Origin: Pirellulaceae bacterium
Lineage (GTDB): Bacteria; Planctomycetota; Planctomycetia; Pirellulales; Pirellulaceae
Length of the DNA: 64,000 nt
Assembly: GCA_018402565.1 (NCBI GenBank)
Contig: JAGYIQ010000013.1
Location: 26,455 to 90,454, forward strand
Reading direction: 5' to 3'
Every line of letters begins with the position of its first letter. Position 1 is the stretch's first letter. A program made the position numbers and the translations under genes. The notes beneath the pieces are model-generated. The model had not been told where the DNA came from. It made no database searches and was given only the letters and a program-made list of their open reading frames with translations. Shown here one piece after another: positions 17,587 through 24,847 of this stretch.

Positions 17587-17883
17587 ATGAATTCTGGCGA
17601 TCAGCCCCAGGGCACAAAGGTCATTATTTTGGATCAGACGGGCTCCAAGAGTGTGGAGGCGGTGATTGCCGACAGTGTCACGGTCAGCAAGATTTTGCCG
17701 AATATCATCACGAAGCTGAGCCTGCCCATGCTGGGGCCGGACGGGCAGCCGATGAGCTATAGCCTAGATCATAAGGAGGGCGGGAAGCGTTTACGCGAGG
17801 GCGAGACGCTGGTGGCCGCCGGGGTCCGCAGCGGCGATCATCTGATCGTGTATCCGGAAATTGTGGCTGGGGGGCGTCTATGA
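17587..17883 (+). CDS. Ubiquitin-like modifier (beta-grasp, YukD-like) with GG near the C-terminus
   Basis: 98-residue small protein whose pattern fits a ubiquitin-like beta-grasp fold: strand KVIILDQTG, strand VEAVIADSVT, helix VSKILPNIITKL, then YSLDHKEGGKRLREGETLVAAGVRSGDHLIVYPEIV, matching the 'left-over, then level-of-detail' order of ubiquitin and YukD/EsaB. It ends VAGGRL, so a diglycine lies two residues from the end. If the tail Arg-Leu is cut off by the JAMM protease encoded downstream, a conjugation-ready GG would be exposed. First gene of a five-gene operon and overlaps the E2 gene by ATGA. Function as protein modifier is inferred from neighbours. Confidence 0.85.
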   Translation: MNSGDQPQGTKVIILDQTGSKSVEAVIADSVTVSKILPNIITKLSLPMLGPDGQPMSYSLDHKEGGKRLREGETLVAAGVRSGDHLIVYPEIVAGGRL

Positions 17884-18533
17884 CGTCACCCCGCAACCGG
17901 CGGCTGGTCGCCGATCACCAGGCGGTCCGACAGTTAGTCCAGCAATCGGAACTGTTGGACATGAGCTGCTCGGGGGATCCGCCCAGTACCTACTTATTCC
18001 GTTTTCAGGGCCGCGGGTTATCGTTGGATGCCAAGGGCGATCTGCAGGAGCAATGGGTGCATGAGGTCCGCGTGCATTTGGGGGCCAATTACCCGCGGAT
18101 GATGCCGGAGCTGCATTGGCTGACTCCAATCTTTCACCCGAATATCTCCGCCAATGGGCTGGTGTGTTTGGGTGGCTATAGCACGCATTGGGTGCCGAGT
18201 CTGCGGTTGGATGATTTGTGTTTGATGTTGTGGGACATGATTCGTTATCGCAACTTCGATATCTCCAGTCCTTACAATCGAGTGGCCGCCGAGTGGGCCA
18301 AGACGCAACGTCATTTTATTCTGCCACTCGATCCGCGTTCGTTGCGGGTGGCGGCCGGGCCAAATGCGGCAGCAGCGGGAGCGTCGCTCGGCCCGCCTGG
18401 AATGGTACCCGACGGAACGGTGGCTCGGCAGGTTTCGAACCAGGACGAGTCGAGTGGCAGCCAGCAACCTTCGACGGCGACATCCGGCGGCGTCGGGCCG
18501 GCGTCATCGATGCCCGAGATCACGTTCCTGTGA
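17880..18533 (+). CDS. E2 ubiquitin-conjugating-enzyme-like protein
   Basis: 217 residues. The UBC fold spans about 10-150: beta strands around YLFRFQGRGLSLD and WVHEVRVHLGANYPRMMPELHWLTPIFHPN, HPN motif at 86-88, catalytic Cys96 in GLVCLGG exactly eight residues after Asn as in eukaryotic E2s, then W104-V-P-S-L, the W-x-P-x-L seen after the active site in canonical E2s, and a helix with AAEWAKTQ. Expected to receive the modifier from the E1 as a thioester. The last about 60 residues are low-complexity Ala/Gly/Pro/Ser, perhaps a flexible tail. Overlaps the modifier gene by 4 bases; 27 bases precede the E1 gene. Confidence 0.9.
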   Translation: MTSPRNRRLVADHQAVRQLVQQSELLDMSCSGDPPSTYLFRFQGRGLSLDAKGDLQEQWVHEVRVHLGANYPRMMPELHWLTPIFHPNISANGLVCLGGYSTHWVPSLRLDDLCLMLWDMIRYRNFDISSPYNRVAAEWAKTQRHFILPLDPRSLRVAAGPNAAAAGASLGPPGMVPDGTVARQVSNQDESSGSQQPSTATSGGVGPASSMPEITFL

Positions 18534-18560
18534 GCGAATTTTTGAGGGAGGTCGCGGGTT

Positions 18561-19823
18561 GTGTCTGAGACCGTCTGGTTGATCGACGATCAGGATCGCT
18601 ACGACAGGCTGCGCTTGATTGCTTGGTGGGAGCAAGAGCGGATCCGCCGGGCCCGCGTGTTGGTCGTTGGGGCGGGTGCGTTGGGCAACGAGGTCGTCAA
18701 GAACTTGGCGTTATTGGGCGTGGGCACGATCTATATCATCGACTTCGATCGGATCGAGGCCTCGAATCTCAGCCGGAGTGTCTTCTTCCGTGAGTCGGAT
18801 CGTGGGCAGGGAAAAGCTCAGGTGCTGGCCAGTCGAGCGGGAGAGCTGAACCCCGATAGTCGCTTGGTGCCGGTTCAAGGCGATGTCATGTTGGACGTGG
18901 GCCTGGGGTGGGTGCACAGCTTGGACGCGGTGATCGGATGTCTGGATAATCGCGAGGCTCGGTTGTGGGTCAATCGCCTGTGTTGGAAAGCCAATATCCC
19001 CTGGATCGATGGCGGTATTCAGGAACTCAATGGGGTCGTCAAGGTCTACCAGCCACCCGATGGGGCCTGTTACGAATGTACCATGACGGCCAACGATTAC
19101 CGCCTGATCCAACTGCGGTACAGTTGTCCGCTGTTGAAGCGCGAGGACATTCAAGCCGGCCGTGTTCCCACAGCGCCCACGATCGCCTCGATGATCGGCG
19201 CTTGGCAAGTACAGGAATTCCTTAAGTTATTGCATAACATTCCGACGGATACCGGCACGGCGCTGGTGTTCAATGGGATGGCCAATCTCAGTTACAAGAG
19301 TCGTTTGCCGCGGCGCGAGGATTGCTTGAGTCACGAGACCTATACGGACGTGCGGTCCACGAACCTGACTCACCAGTCGACCGTCGCGGAGTTGTTGAGT
19401 GAGGGACGACGGGCAGCGAACCAAGATGTGACGTTGGTCTTGGATCGCGATTGGGTTCAAGAATTGGTGTGTGACGTTTGTCAGCAGCGGAGGCCGATTG
19501 GCCAAACCATGGGACGCGTGTCGTCGGCGGCGGGGCTTTGCGATTGTGGTCAGGCCCTGCGGCCGGTCACTCGCCACGAAATCCAGCTGGAGTTCCTCTC
19601 CGATTCCCTCGGCAATGCTCAGGGATCGGCGATTGACCCCGACTTGCGGTTGTGTGATTTGGGGATTCCCGACTGGGATATTCTCAAGTTGGTGACCAGC
19701 GGTGGTGACGAGTATTTCTGGGAGCTGACGGCGGTGGGCGACCTGCATCGCCCTGCCCTGCCCTGCTCCGATTCGGCGGTCGTGGCCGAGAAAAACGCTT
19801 TGCTGGAGCCAGGCGATGAGTGA
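18561..19823 (+). CDS. E1-like (ThiF/MoeB family) modifier-activating enzyme
   Basis: 420 residues. ThiF/E1 adenylation domain (about 20-240): ATP loop GAGALG at 37-42, DFDRIEASNLSRS (61-73), GQGKAQ, and GCLDNREAR. GACYEC (C170, C173) matches the first zinc pair of MoeB. Cys189 in YSCPLL sits where MoeB-type enzymes carry their reactive Cys, followed by TIASMIGAWQVQEFLKLL. A C-terminal extension holds CDVC (304-307) and CDC (327-329), possible remaining zinc ligands, and a final beta-rich part with LGIPDWDIL. Should adenylate the modifier and pass it to the E2. GTG start with GAGGGAGGT eight bases upstream; overlaps the next gene by 8 bases. Confidence 0.9.
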   Translation: MSETVWLIDDQDRYDRLRLIAWWEQERIRRARVLVVGAGALGNEVVKNLALLGVGTIYIIDFDRIEASNLSRSVFFRESDRGQGKAQVLASRAGELNPDSRLVPVQGDVMLDVGLGWVHSLDAVIGCLDNREARLWVNRLCWKANIPWIDGGIQELNGVVKVYQPPDGACYECTMTANDYRLIQLRYSCPLLKREDIQAGRVPTAPTIASMIGAWQVQEFLKLLHNIPTDTGTALVFNGMANLSYKSRLPRREDCLSHETYTDVRSTNLTHQSTVAELLSEGRRAANQDVTLVLDRDWVQELVCDVCQQRRPIGQTMGRVSSAAGLCDCGQALRPVTRHEIQLEFLSDSLGNAQGSAIDPDLRLCDLGIPDWDILKLVTSGGDEYFWELTAVGDLHRPALPCSDSAVVAEKNALLEPGDE

Positions 19824-21144
19824 CGAGATGTCGTTTGGTGAAATGCAGCAGACGACCCCGGAACGCCAACGGCGGCCGGACCAAGACCCTCGTTGGTCGG
19901 TGGTTGCTGTCGGTAGCCCGCAAGACGATCCGGTGCCGATTTTTGTGCATTTTGAGACGTGGCGCGGGATCGAGCGATCAGTGGCAGAGGATACATCGAT
20001 CGAGTTGGGCGGGGTGTTGTTGGGCGGCCACTGTCTGGACGAGCAAGACCAGCCGTTTGTCGAGGTTCGTGATGCCTTGGAAGCTCGGCATTACGAGGCG
20101 ACGAAGGGGAGCTTCAAGTTCACGCACGATACGTGGCAGGACTTGTTGCAGCGCACGGCTGCTTATCCGACCGGGACGAAGATGGTCGGCTGGTATCACA
20201 GTCATCCGGGGTGGGGCATTTTTCTCTCGGAGATGGACCTGTTTATTTGCCAAAGTTTTTTCACGCATCCGCTGGACGTGGCCTTGGTCGTCGATCCCTG
20301 CCAGGACCACCGGGGATGGTTCTATTGGCAAGCGGCAGAAGCGGGGCAGACGAAGCAACGGAGTCGTGGCTTTTTCCTGTACGATTCAAGACACCGTCGA
20401 CGCCTGTTGGAGCAGACGGCCGACCAACTTAATGCAGCGGAGCACTCCATGAATCGCGGTTCATTGCCTCAACGCTCGCGTCCAGCCGCACTCCTGGGTG
20501 AGGGCACTGTGGATGGCAGCGGCGTTGTATCGCCCCAGGTCATTGTGAGTCAGGCCGATGCGACATGGCCGATCGTATTTCTGGGGATGTTGGTGGCATT
20601 GCAGACCGTCTTGATCTTTGTGGTCGCGTGGACGCTGATGCGTCCGCCGACCGCCACGTCGACGGGTGCGGAGGCTGTCTATCAGGGCGTGATCAAAAGC
20701 CTGATCGAGACGAGCGATCCGGCGGGCACGCCGCCGGTGAGTCAGCAGCGATTGGAAACGTTGTTGCGGGACCAGCAGGCGGTGCAGACCCTACGGACGC
20801 AGAATCAATTGTTGACCGCCGCCGGTGACGCCACCCTGCGCGAGGTTCGCGACTTGGCGGATCAATTGGAGAAGAGCGGGACGGAGTTGCAGCGAGCGCG
20901 GGCCTTGAACCGCGATCTCGAAGCCCGTGTCCAGTCCTTGGAGTGGGCTCAGGCCCAGGCGGAGAGTGCGACTCAAGACAACGCCGCTGAGGTTTCTGCC
21001 ATGTGGGGGTGGGGGGGCGGATGGCCAGATTGGGCCAGCTACGGTTTGATCGGTGGCCTGGGCGCGGCCCTTGGTGCAGCGGTTGCTGGATGGTGGTTTA
21101 CAAACCGTGCAGCTTCTAGTGTCGTCGACGACGAGAAGGGCTAG
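19816..21144 (+). CDS. JAB/JAMM metalloprotease with transmembrane and coiled-coil regions
   Basis: 442 residues. N-terminal MPN/JAB domain (about 40-190) with an intact JAMM zinc site: Glu63 in ELGGVLLG, H128-S-H130, Ser138 and Asp141 (H-x-H-x7-S-x2-D). This is the catalytic set of deubiquitinating metalloproteases, so it may trim the modifier's C-terminal Arg-Leu or remove it from targets. Then a membrane segment (about 250-274), an Arg/Gln/Leu-rich probable coiled coil (about 290-385) and a second Gly/Ala-rich hydrophobic segment (about 408-432). Membrane anchoring of a JAMM protease in such an operon is uncommon. The RING-like gene follows after 3 bases. Confidence 0.9.
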   Translation: MSDEMSFGEMQQTTPERQRRPDQDPRWSVVAVGSPQDDPVPIFVHFETWRGIERSVAEDTSIELGGVLLGGHCLDEQDQPFVEVRDALEARHYEATKGSFKFTHDTWQDLLQRTAAYPTGTKMVGWYHSHPGWGIFLSEMDLFICQSFFTHPLDVALVVDPCQDHRGWFYWQAAEAGQTKQRSRGFFLYDSRHRRRLLEQTADQLNAAEHSMNRGSLPQRSRPAALLGEGTVDGSGVVSPQVIVSQADATWPIVFLGMLVALQTVLIFVVAWTLMRPPTATSTGAEAVYQGVIKSLIETSDPAGTPPVSQQRLETLLRDQQAVQTLRTQNQLLTAAGDATLREVRDLADQLEKSGTELQRARALNRDLEARVQSLEWAQAQAESATQDNAAEVSAMWGWGGGWPDWASYGLIGGLGAALGAAVAGWWFTNRAASSVVDDEKG

Positions 21145-21147
21145 TCG

Positions 21148-21930
21148 ATGGGGTTGCTGATTGTCTGCCTGCTATTCTGGTTGATTGTGATCGGCGTGCC
21201 GATTTGGATTTCGATCTGGCTGGGGCAAGCGAATCATCGCTCCCATTTCAAGCAGCAGGTCAAATCGCTGCGAGGTTTGGTGATTCGCGAAGCCAGCGAC
21301 TCGATTGAGGTGCGTCTACCCAGTAGCTTGGGGTTGGTACCCGCCGCTTTTTTTCCGCGTTCAGCCCATTGGTATGGGACGCGTGTGCTCGAGTTGCATT
21401 TTCCGCTGCCGGCGACGGGTGTTCAGCTGTTCATTTGTGGCAACCCGAAATTGTCGCGGGAGTTGCCCCAGGGTTGGAGTCGCTGGAGTGACCCGGCCTT
21501 GGCGCGCGACTCGCGAGTGGTCGCGGCCACGGCCACTCCCAAGCCGGCGGCTACCTATTGGGAGGGGGGCTTGGTCCAGGCGTATTGGCAGTTGGAGAAG
21601 ATTCACCGACAGACCAGTCGGTTGGCCATCAATAACGATCAACTGTTGGTATTGGTCAGCGACTTTAGCAGTTCCAGTCGCGAGTTGTCCAACTTATTGG
21701 TGTTTGGCACTCAATTGGCACAACAACTGGAGAGTTTGCAGACTGGCCAAATCCAGTTGGCCACGGCGGTCTCCGCGGCGACGGATGCCCAGTGTCCTGT
21801 TTGTTTTTCGCCAGTCGTTCGCCCGGTGGTTTGCGATCGGTGCGGGACACCGCACTGCCACGACTGTTGGAGCTACAACGAGTATCGCTGCGGGGTCTTT
21901 GGTTGTGGCGGCACGCCAGTTTCTCGATAA
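21148..21930 (+). CDS. Membrane-anchored RING-like zinc-finger protein, candidate E3
   Basis: 260 residues. One N-terminal membrane segment (about 2-25) followed by HRSHFK, suggesting the soluble part faces the cytoplasm, a middle region without a recognised fold, and a C-terminal cysteine cluster: C216-x2-C219, C229-x2-C232, H236-C237-x2-C240, C248-x4-C253. This two-site treble-clef pattern, including CHDCW and FGC, fits the prokaryotic RING-finger families proposed to act with bacterial ubiquitin-like systems. It could act as an E3 that brings the charged E2 to membrane substrates. E3 activity is inference; a structural zinc-binding role is the alternative. Last gene of the operon. Confidence 0.8.
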   Translation: MGLLIVCLLFWLIVIGVPIWISIWLGQANHRSHFKQQVKSLRGLVIREASDSIEVRLPSSLGLVPAAFFPRSAHWYGTRVLELHFPLPATGVQLFICGNPKLSRELPQGWSRWSDPALARDSRVVAATATPKPAATYWEGGLVQAYWQLEKIHRQTSRLAINNDQLLVLVSDFSSSSRELSNLLVFGTQLAQQLESLQTGQIQLATAVSAATDAQCPVCFSPVVRPVVCDRCGTPHCHDCWSYNEYRCGVFGCGGTPVSR

Positions 21931-21971
21931 TTGAGTGCCCCGAGAATATCGCCCTGCCTCGGCCGACTCGA

Positions 21972-22838
21972 TCATCGGGGGGCGTCGTCGCGTGATCCGG
22001 ATTGCCGCTGGTTCAGCAGCATCACGGCGGTGGCCAATTGCTGCTGCATTTCGTTCAGCTGTTGTTGCAGGTGGTCGATTTTATGATCGATGGTATCGGT
22101 ATTGTCCATGGTCATCTCGTCGACAAAGACCGCATTGGCCAGCGACAGACCGAAGATCCCGCCCAGTAAGACGATGGCACCAAAGTAAAAACGCATGAGA
22201 GCGATCAAGGTGTAGGAGTTGAAGACGTACCAACTTTGGTTATTTTCTTTCATTTTATCAGAGATCTCAGCGGGGATTTCGTTCCAGCCCTCGACCGTGA
22301 AGATCTGAAAGATGGAAAACAGGGCCAGTAGAGGGTCACCGAATTCATCGGGTGCGATTTGAGCAAAAAAATGACAGGTGAAAATCGCCAAGACAAAGTT
22401 AAAAAATGCCAAGATAATCAGGACCAGCAACGAGGCCTTCATGGCTCGGATCAAGCCGCTGAGCAAGCGATCGATATGTGGAACAAACTGTAGGAACCGC
22501 AGCAGTCTCAGCAGACGTAAAACTCGCAAGAGCAGCAGAAAAGACGTGTCGGGCAGATCGATCACTCCCACCAGCAGCGAGGGAACCCCTGCCAGGATCA
22601 AGAAAAAGTCGAAGCGGTGGAAGGTGGAGCCGAAGTAATGTTTGGCTCCCAGGGTGCAGATCTTGCAGATTGCTTCGATGGTAAAGAAGATCGTAAAGGC
22701 CTTGTCCAAGGTCATCAACATTGGATGGTGATTGAATTGCGGAAAGTAAAGCAAGGTGATGGTCGCGGCGTTCAGTAAGATCGCCAAAGTAACCATTCGC
22801 TCGGAGCAGAAGATTCTGACGAGTGCCGTACGCCACAT
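21972..22838 (-). CDS. NaChBac-type voltage-gated cation channel
   Basis: 288-residue six-helix channel subunit, expected to assemble as a tetramer in the inner membrane. Seen: S1-S3 hydrophobic helices, an S4 voltage sensor with Arg at 105, 108, 111 and 114 (every third residue), pore helix and selectivity filter FTVEGWNEI (about 180-188) resembling the T-x-E-x-W filter of bacterial sodium channels, S6, and a C-terminal coiled coil (HKIDHLQQQLNEMQQQL), the usual tetramerisation element. Filter Gly and Asn differ from the NaChBac sequence, so ion selectivity is open. Convergent with the ubiquitin-like operon, 41 bases apart. Confidence 0.88.
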   Translation of the reverse strand: MWRTALVRIFCSERMVTLAILLNAATITLLYFPQFNHHPMLMTLDKAFTIFFTIEAICKICTLGAKHYFGSTFHRFDFFLILAGVPSLLVGVIDLPDTSFLLLLRVLRLLRLLRFLQFVPHIDRLLSGLIRAMKASLLVLIILAFFNFVLAIFTCHFFAQIAPDEFGDPLLALFSIFQIFTVEGWNEIPAEISDKMKENNQSWYVFNSYTLIALMRFYFGAIVLLGGIFGLSLANAVFVDEMTMDNTDTIDHKIDHLQQQLNEMQQQLATAVMLLNQRQSGSRDDAPR

Positions 22839-22865
22839 GATTTAGGTCCCGCGGGTGTGTGAAAT

Positions 22866-22966
22866 TGAGTGAGCTCGTGAGCTCGTGAGTTAGCTCGTGA
22901 TTGAGTTCGTGAGTTCGTGAGTTTGTAAGTGAGTTCGTGAGTTCGTGAGTTCGTGAGTTTGCGTTG
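22866..22966. repeat. 8-base tandem repeat (GAGTTCGT/GAGCTCGT)
   Basis: Five exact GAGTTCGT units, two GAGCTCGT units and several degenerate ones cover nearly the whole gap between the Nudix stop and the channel start on the minus strand. Simple non-coding repeat located where the channel's promoter or leader would be. Confidence 0.9.
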
Positions 22967-22990
22967 CGTGCGTTTGCCATCGTTGTTCGG

Positions 22991-23467
22991 TTAGGGGCCG
23001 GTGGTTGGGGGGCCACCAAAGTCTGCGACGGCTTGCAAGACAAGATCGACGTTTTTCGGCTCGATTTGGTGTGGGGGGTGCCAGTTAAACCATTGAAACG
23101 AGACGTGCTCGGTCAGCTGAATCTCTGGGTTGTGGTGGATCACCCCTAGAAAAACGGTCAATTGTTTGTTGGTTGGGCGACCGGAGCGGTCGGTGAAGTT
23201 GTAGCGATGCGTGAAGAGAAAATCAGGCACCCACTGGACGGTCGCGGGGGCGATGCCGGTTTCTTCCTGCAATTCTCGGTGGGCGGCCTCGATCGGTGTC
23301 TCTCCGGGCTCGAGGAGACCTTTGGGCAGATCCCAGCGATCGGCGTGCCGCAGCAGCAGGAACTGCCAGCCCTGATCATGTGGGCGGAAGAGGATCGCAC
23401 CGCCGGCGTGTTGAGCGAGCGTGGCGGCGGACTGGGGGCCGGTCCCCGGTTCAGGTAGGTTATTCAT
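22991..23467 (-). CDS. Nudix hydrolase, diadenosine-tetraphosphatase-like
   Basis: 158-residue cytoplasmic pyrophosphohydrolase. Nudix box G-x5-E-x7-REL-x-EE-x-GI is complete (GLLEPGETPIEAAHRELQEETGI), preceded by HAGGAILFRPHDQGWQFLLLRH and DLPKG. The overall layout resembles the bis(5'-nucleosyl)-tetraphosphatase (NudA/NUDT2) branch; the precise nucleotide is not deducible. The ATG at 23467 begins shortly before the conserved domain; the upstream open frame to 23584 lacks family residues. Divergent from the adenosyltransferase gene with a 126-base shared promoter region. Confidence 0.88.
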   Translation of the reverse strand: MNNLPEPGTGPQSAATLAQHAGGAILFRPHDQGWQFLLLRHADRWDLPKGLLEPGETPIEAAHRELQEETGIAPATVQWVPDFLFTHRYNFTDRSGRPTNKQLTVFLGVIHHNPEIQLTEHVSFQWFNWHPPHQIEPKNVDLVLQAVADFGGPPTTGP

Positions 23468-23593
23468 GGAGTCCCTTCTCGGTAGTGGCGGTGTCAGGCG
23501 GACCGCACCCTTTCGGCCGACGGCGTTTCCGCGGACAATGCGGGGTAGTGAGGGCGCAGCATCGAGACTTTTGGAGCCACGCACAGCCTAGCC

Positions 23594-24268
23594 ATGAAAA
23601 TTTATACCAAAACGGGAGACGGTGGAGAGACCGGGTTGTTGGGGGCCAGTCGCGTGTCCAAGGCCGATCTGCGGATCGAGTGTTTGGGGACGATCGATGA
23701 GCTCAACGCCCAGTTGGGCTACCTGCGGACGCAAATGCCTGTGGATTGTCCGACGGACCTAGCGGCTGAGGCGAAGTTGCTGTTGGCGATTCAGCGGCAT
23801 TTGTTCGAGATTGGAGCGGCGGTGGCGGACCTGCGGCGGCCACCGGCGGTGTTGCAACTGGACGCCGCGATCGTCGACCTGGAGTCGTCCATTGATCGAT
23901 TGACCGACCAGTTGGCTCCGTTGACCAGTTTCATTTTGCCGGGTGGGACGCCCTCGGGGGCACTGGCTCATGTCACCCGGGCCGTGTGTCGGCGGGCCGA
24001 GCGACTGGTGGTGGCGTTGGTGCACCGGATGGGCATGGGGGTCGACGGGAGCGAGCTCCATGGCCAGGCTGGCGACGAGGCGGGGGAAAACCGGGCTGAA
24101 AACGATCTGGTGGGTGGCCAGGATCGGTCGCTTGAGGCGGAAAGCGGCTCGGCGGCCAACCTGCGAGCGACGCAGATCTATTTGAACAGGCTCAGTGATT
24201 GGCTGTTCACTTTGGCTCGCTGGCTGAATCAAGTCCAGGGAACGGTGGAGGCGCCTTGGCCGGGTTGA
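23594..24268 (+). CDS. PduO-type ATP:cob(I)alamin adenosyltransferase
   Basis: 224-residue enzyme transferring adenosyl from ATP to cob(I)alamin, giving adenosylcobalamin. Seen: MKIYTKTGDGGETGLLGASRVSKADLRIE, the ATP-binding N-terminus, GTIDELNAQLGYLR, FILPGGTPSGALAHVTRAVCRRAERLV and YLNRLSDWLFTLAR. Between RRAERLV and YLNRLSD about 50 acidic and Gly/Glu-rich residues are inserted (roughly 150-195), absent from typical about 190-residue homologues. No cobalamin riboswitch is evident upstream. Confidence 0.92.
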   Translation: MKIYTKTGDGGETGLLGASRVSKADLRIECLGTIDELNAQLGYLRTQMPVDCPTDLAAEAKLLLAIQRHLFEIGAAVADLRRPPAVLQLDAAIVDLESSIDRLTDQLAPLTSFILPGGTPSGALAHVTRAVCRRAERLVVALVHRMGMGVDGSELHGQAGDEAGENRAENDLVGGQDRSLEAESGSAANLRATQIYLNRLSDWLFTLARWLNQVQGTVEAPWPG

Positions 24269-24470
24269 ATCCCGTTTACTTGCCGCGTGCGAGACGTTAC
24301 TCTTAGAGAGCTCGAGTTGACCTCGGAGGGCGACCGTCAACACCCGTTTTTGGCCAAGTCCAGGGATGTCGCGGTTGGCTGGGCAACTTGCCCTTGACGG
24401 GGCTTGAGGGCTGGCGGCTTGAGCGAATTTTCCGAGAACTGGTATCGATACCCACGGAGTCATGCATTCG

Positions 24471-24809
24471 ATGAAGAAAGTTGAAGCCATCATTCGGCAC
24501 TTTAAATTGGAAAATTTGAAGAATGCCCTCTCGGAGTTGGGCGTGAAGGGGATGACCATCACGGACGTGCGTGGCTACGGTCGCCAGAAGGGGCATACGG
24601 AGATGTACCGTGGGACGGAGTACGCGGTGGACTTTGTGCCCAAGGTCAAGGTCGAGGTGGTCTGCATGGAAGATGAATTGTCCGCCGTGGTGGATCGGAT
24701 CATCCTGACTGCCCAAACCGGCCAGATTGGGGACGGCAAGATCTTCATCTCGGACCTGACTGACGTGATTCGGATACGGACCCGCGAATGCGGTGCGGAA
24801 GCGATTTAG
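24471..24809 (+). CDS. glnB: PII nitrogen-regulatory signal protein
   Basis: 112-residue trimeric sensor of 2-oxoglutarate and ATP/ADP. Seen: MKKVEAIIRHFKLENLK, VRGYGRQKGHTEMYRGTEYAVDF with the T-loop Tyr51 that is the site of uridylylation, the B-loop TGQIGDGKIF and the C-terminal RIRTRECGAEAI. The start at 24471 gives canonical length and Tyr51 numbering; a Met three codons upstream is possible. The modifying enzyme GlnD is encoded directly downstream. The 200-base gap upstream holds no visible regulator site; an amtB gene is absent from this window, so GlnB versus GlnK naming is tentative. Confidence 0.95.
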   Translation: MKKVEAIIRHFKLENLKNALSELGVKGMTITDVRGYGRQKGHTEMYRGTEYAVDFVPKVKVEVVCMEDELSAVVDRIILTAQTGQIGDGKIFISDLTDVIRIRTRECGAEAI

Positions 24810-24847
24810 TTGTGCCGTACTTCTGTTAACACGAGAAGCGTCACTCT

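Noticed and set aside
17587..21930. Operon as a molybdopterin or thiamine sulfur-carrier system (ThiS/MoaD with ThiF/MoeB)
   Set aside because: E2 and RING-like partners are absent from sulfur-carrier pathways and the modifier is about 98 residues, so conjugation fits better.
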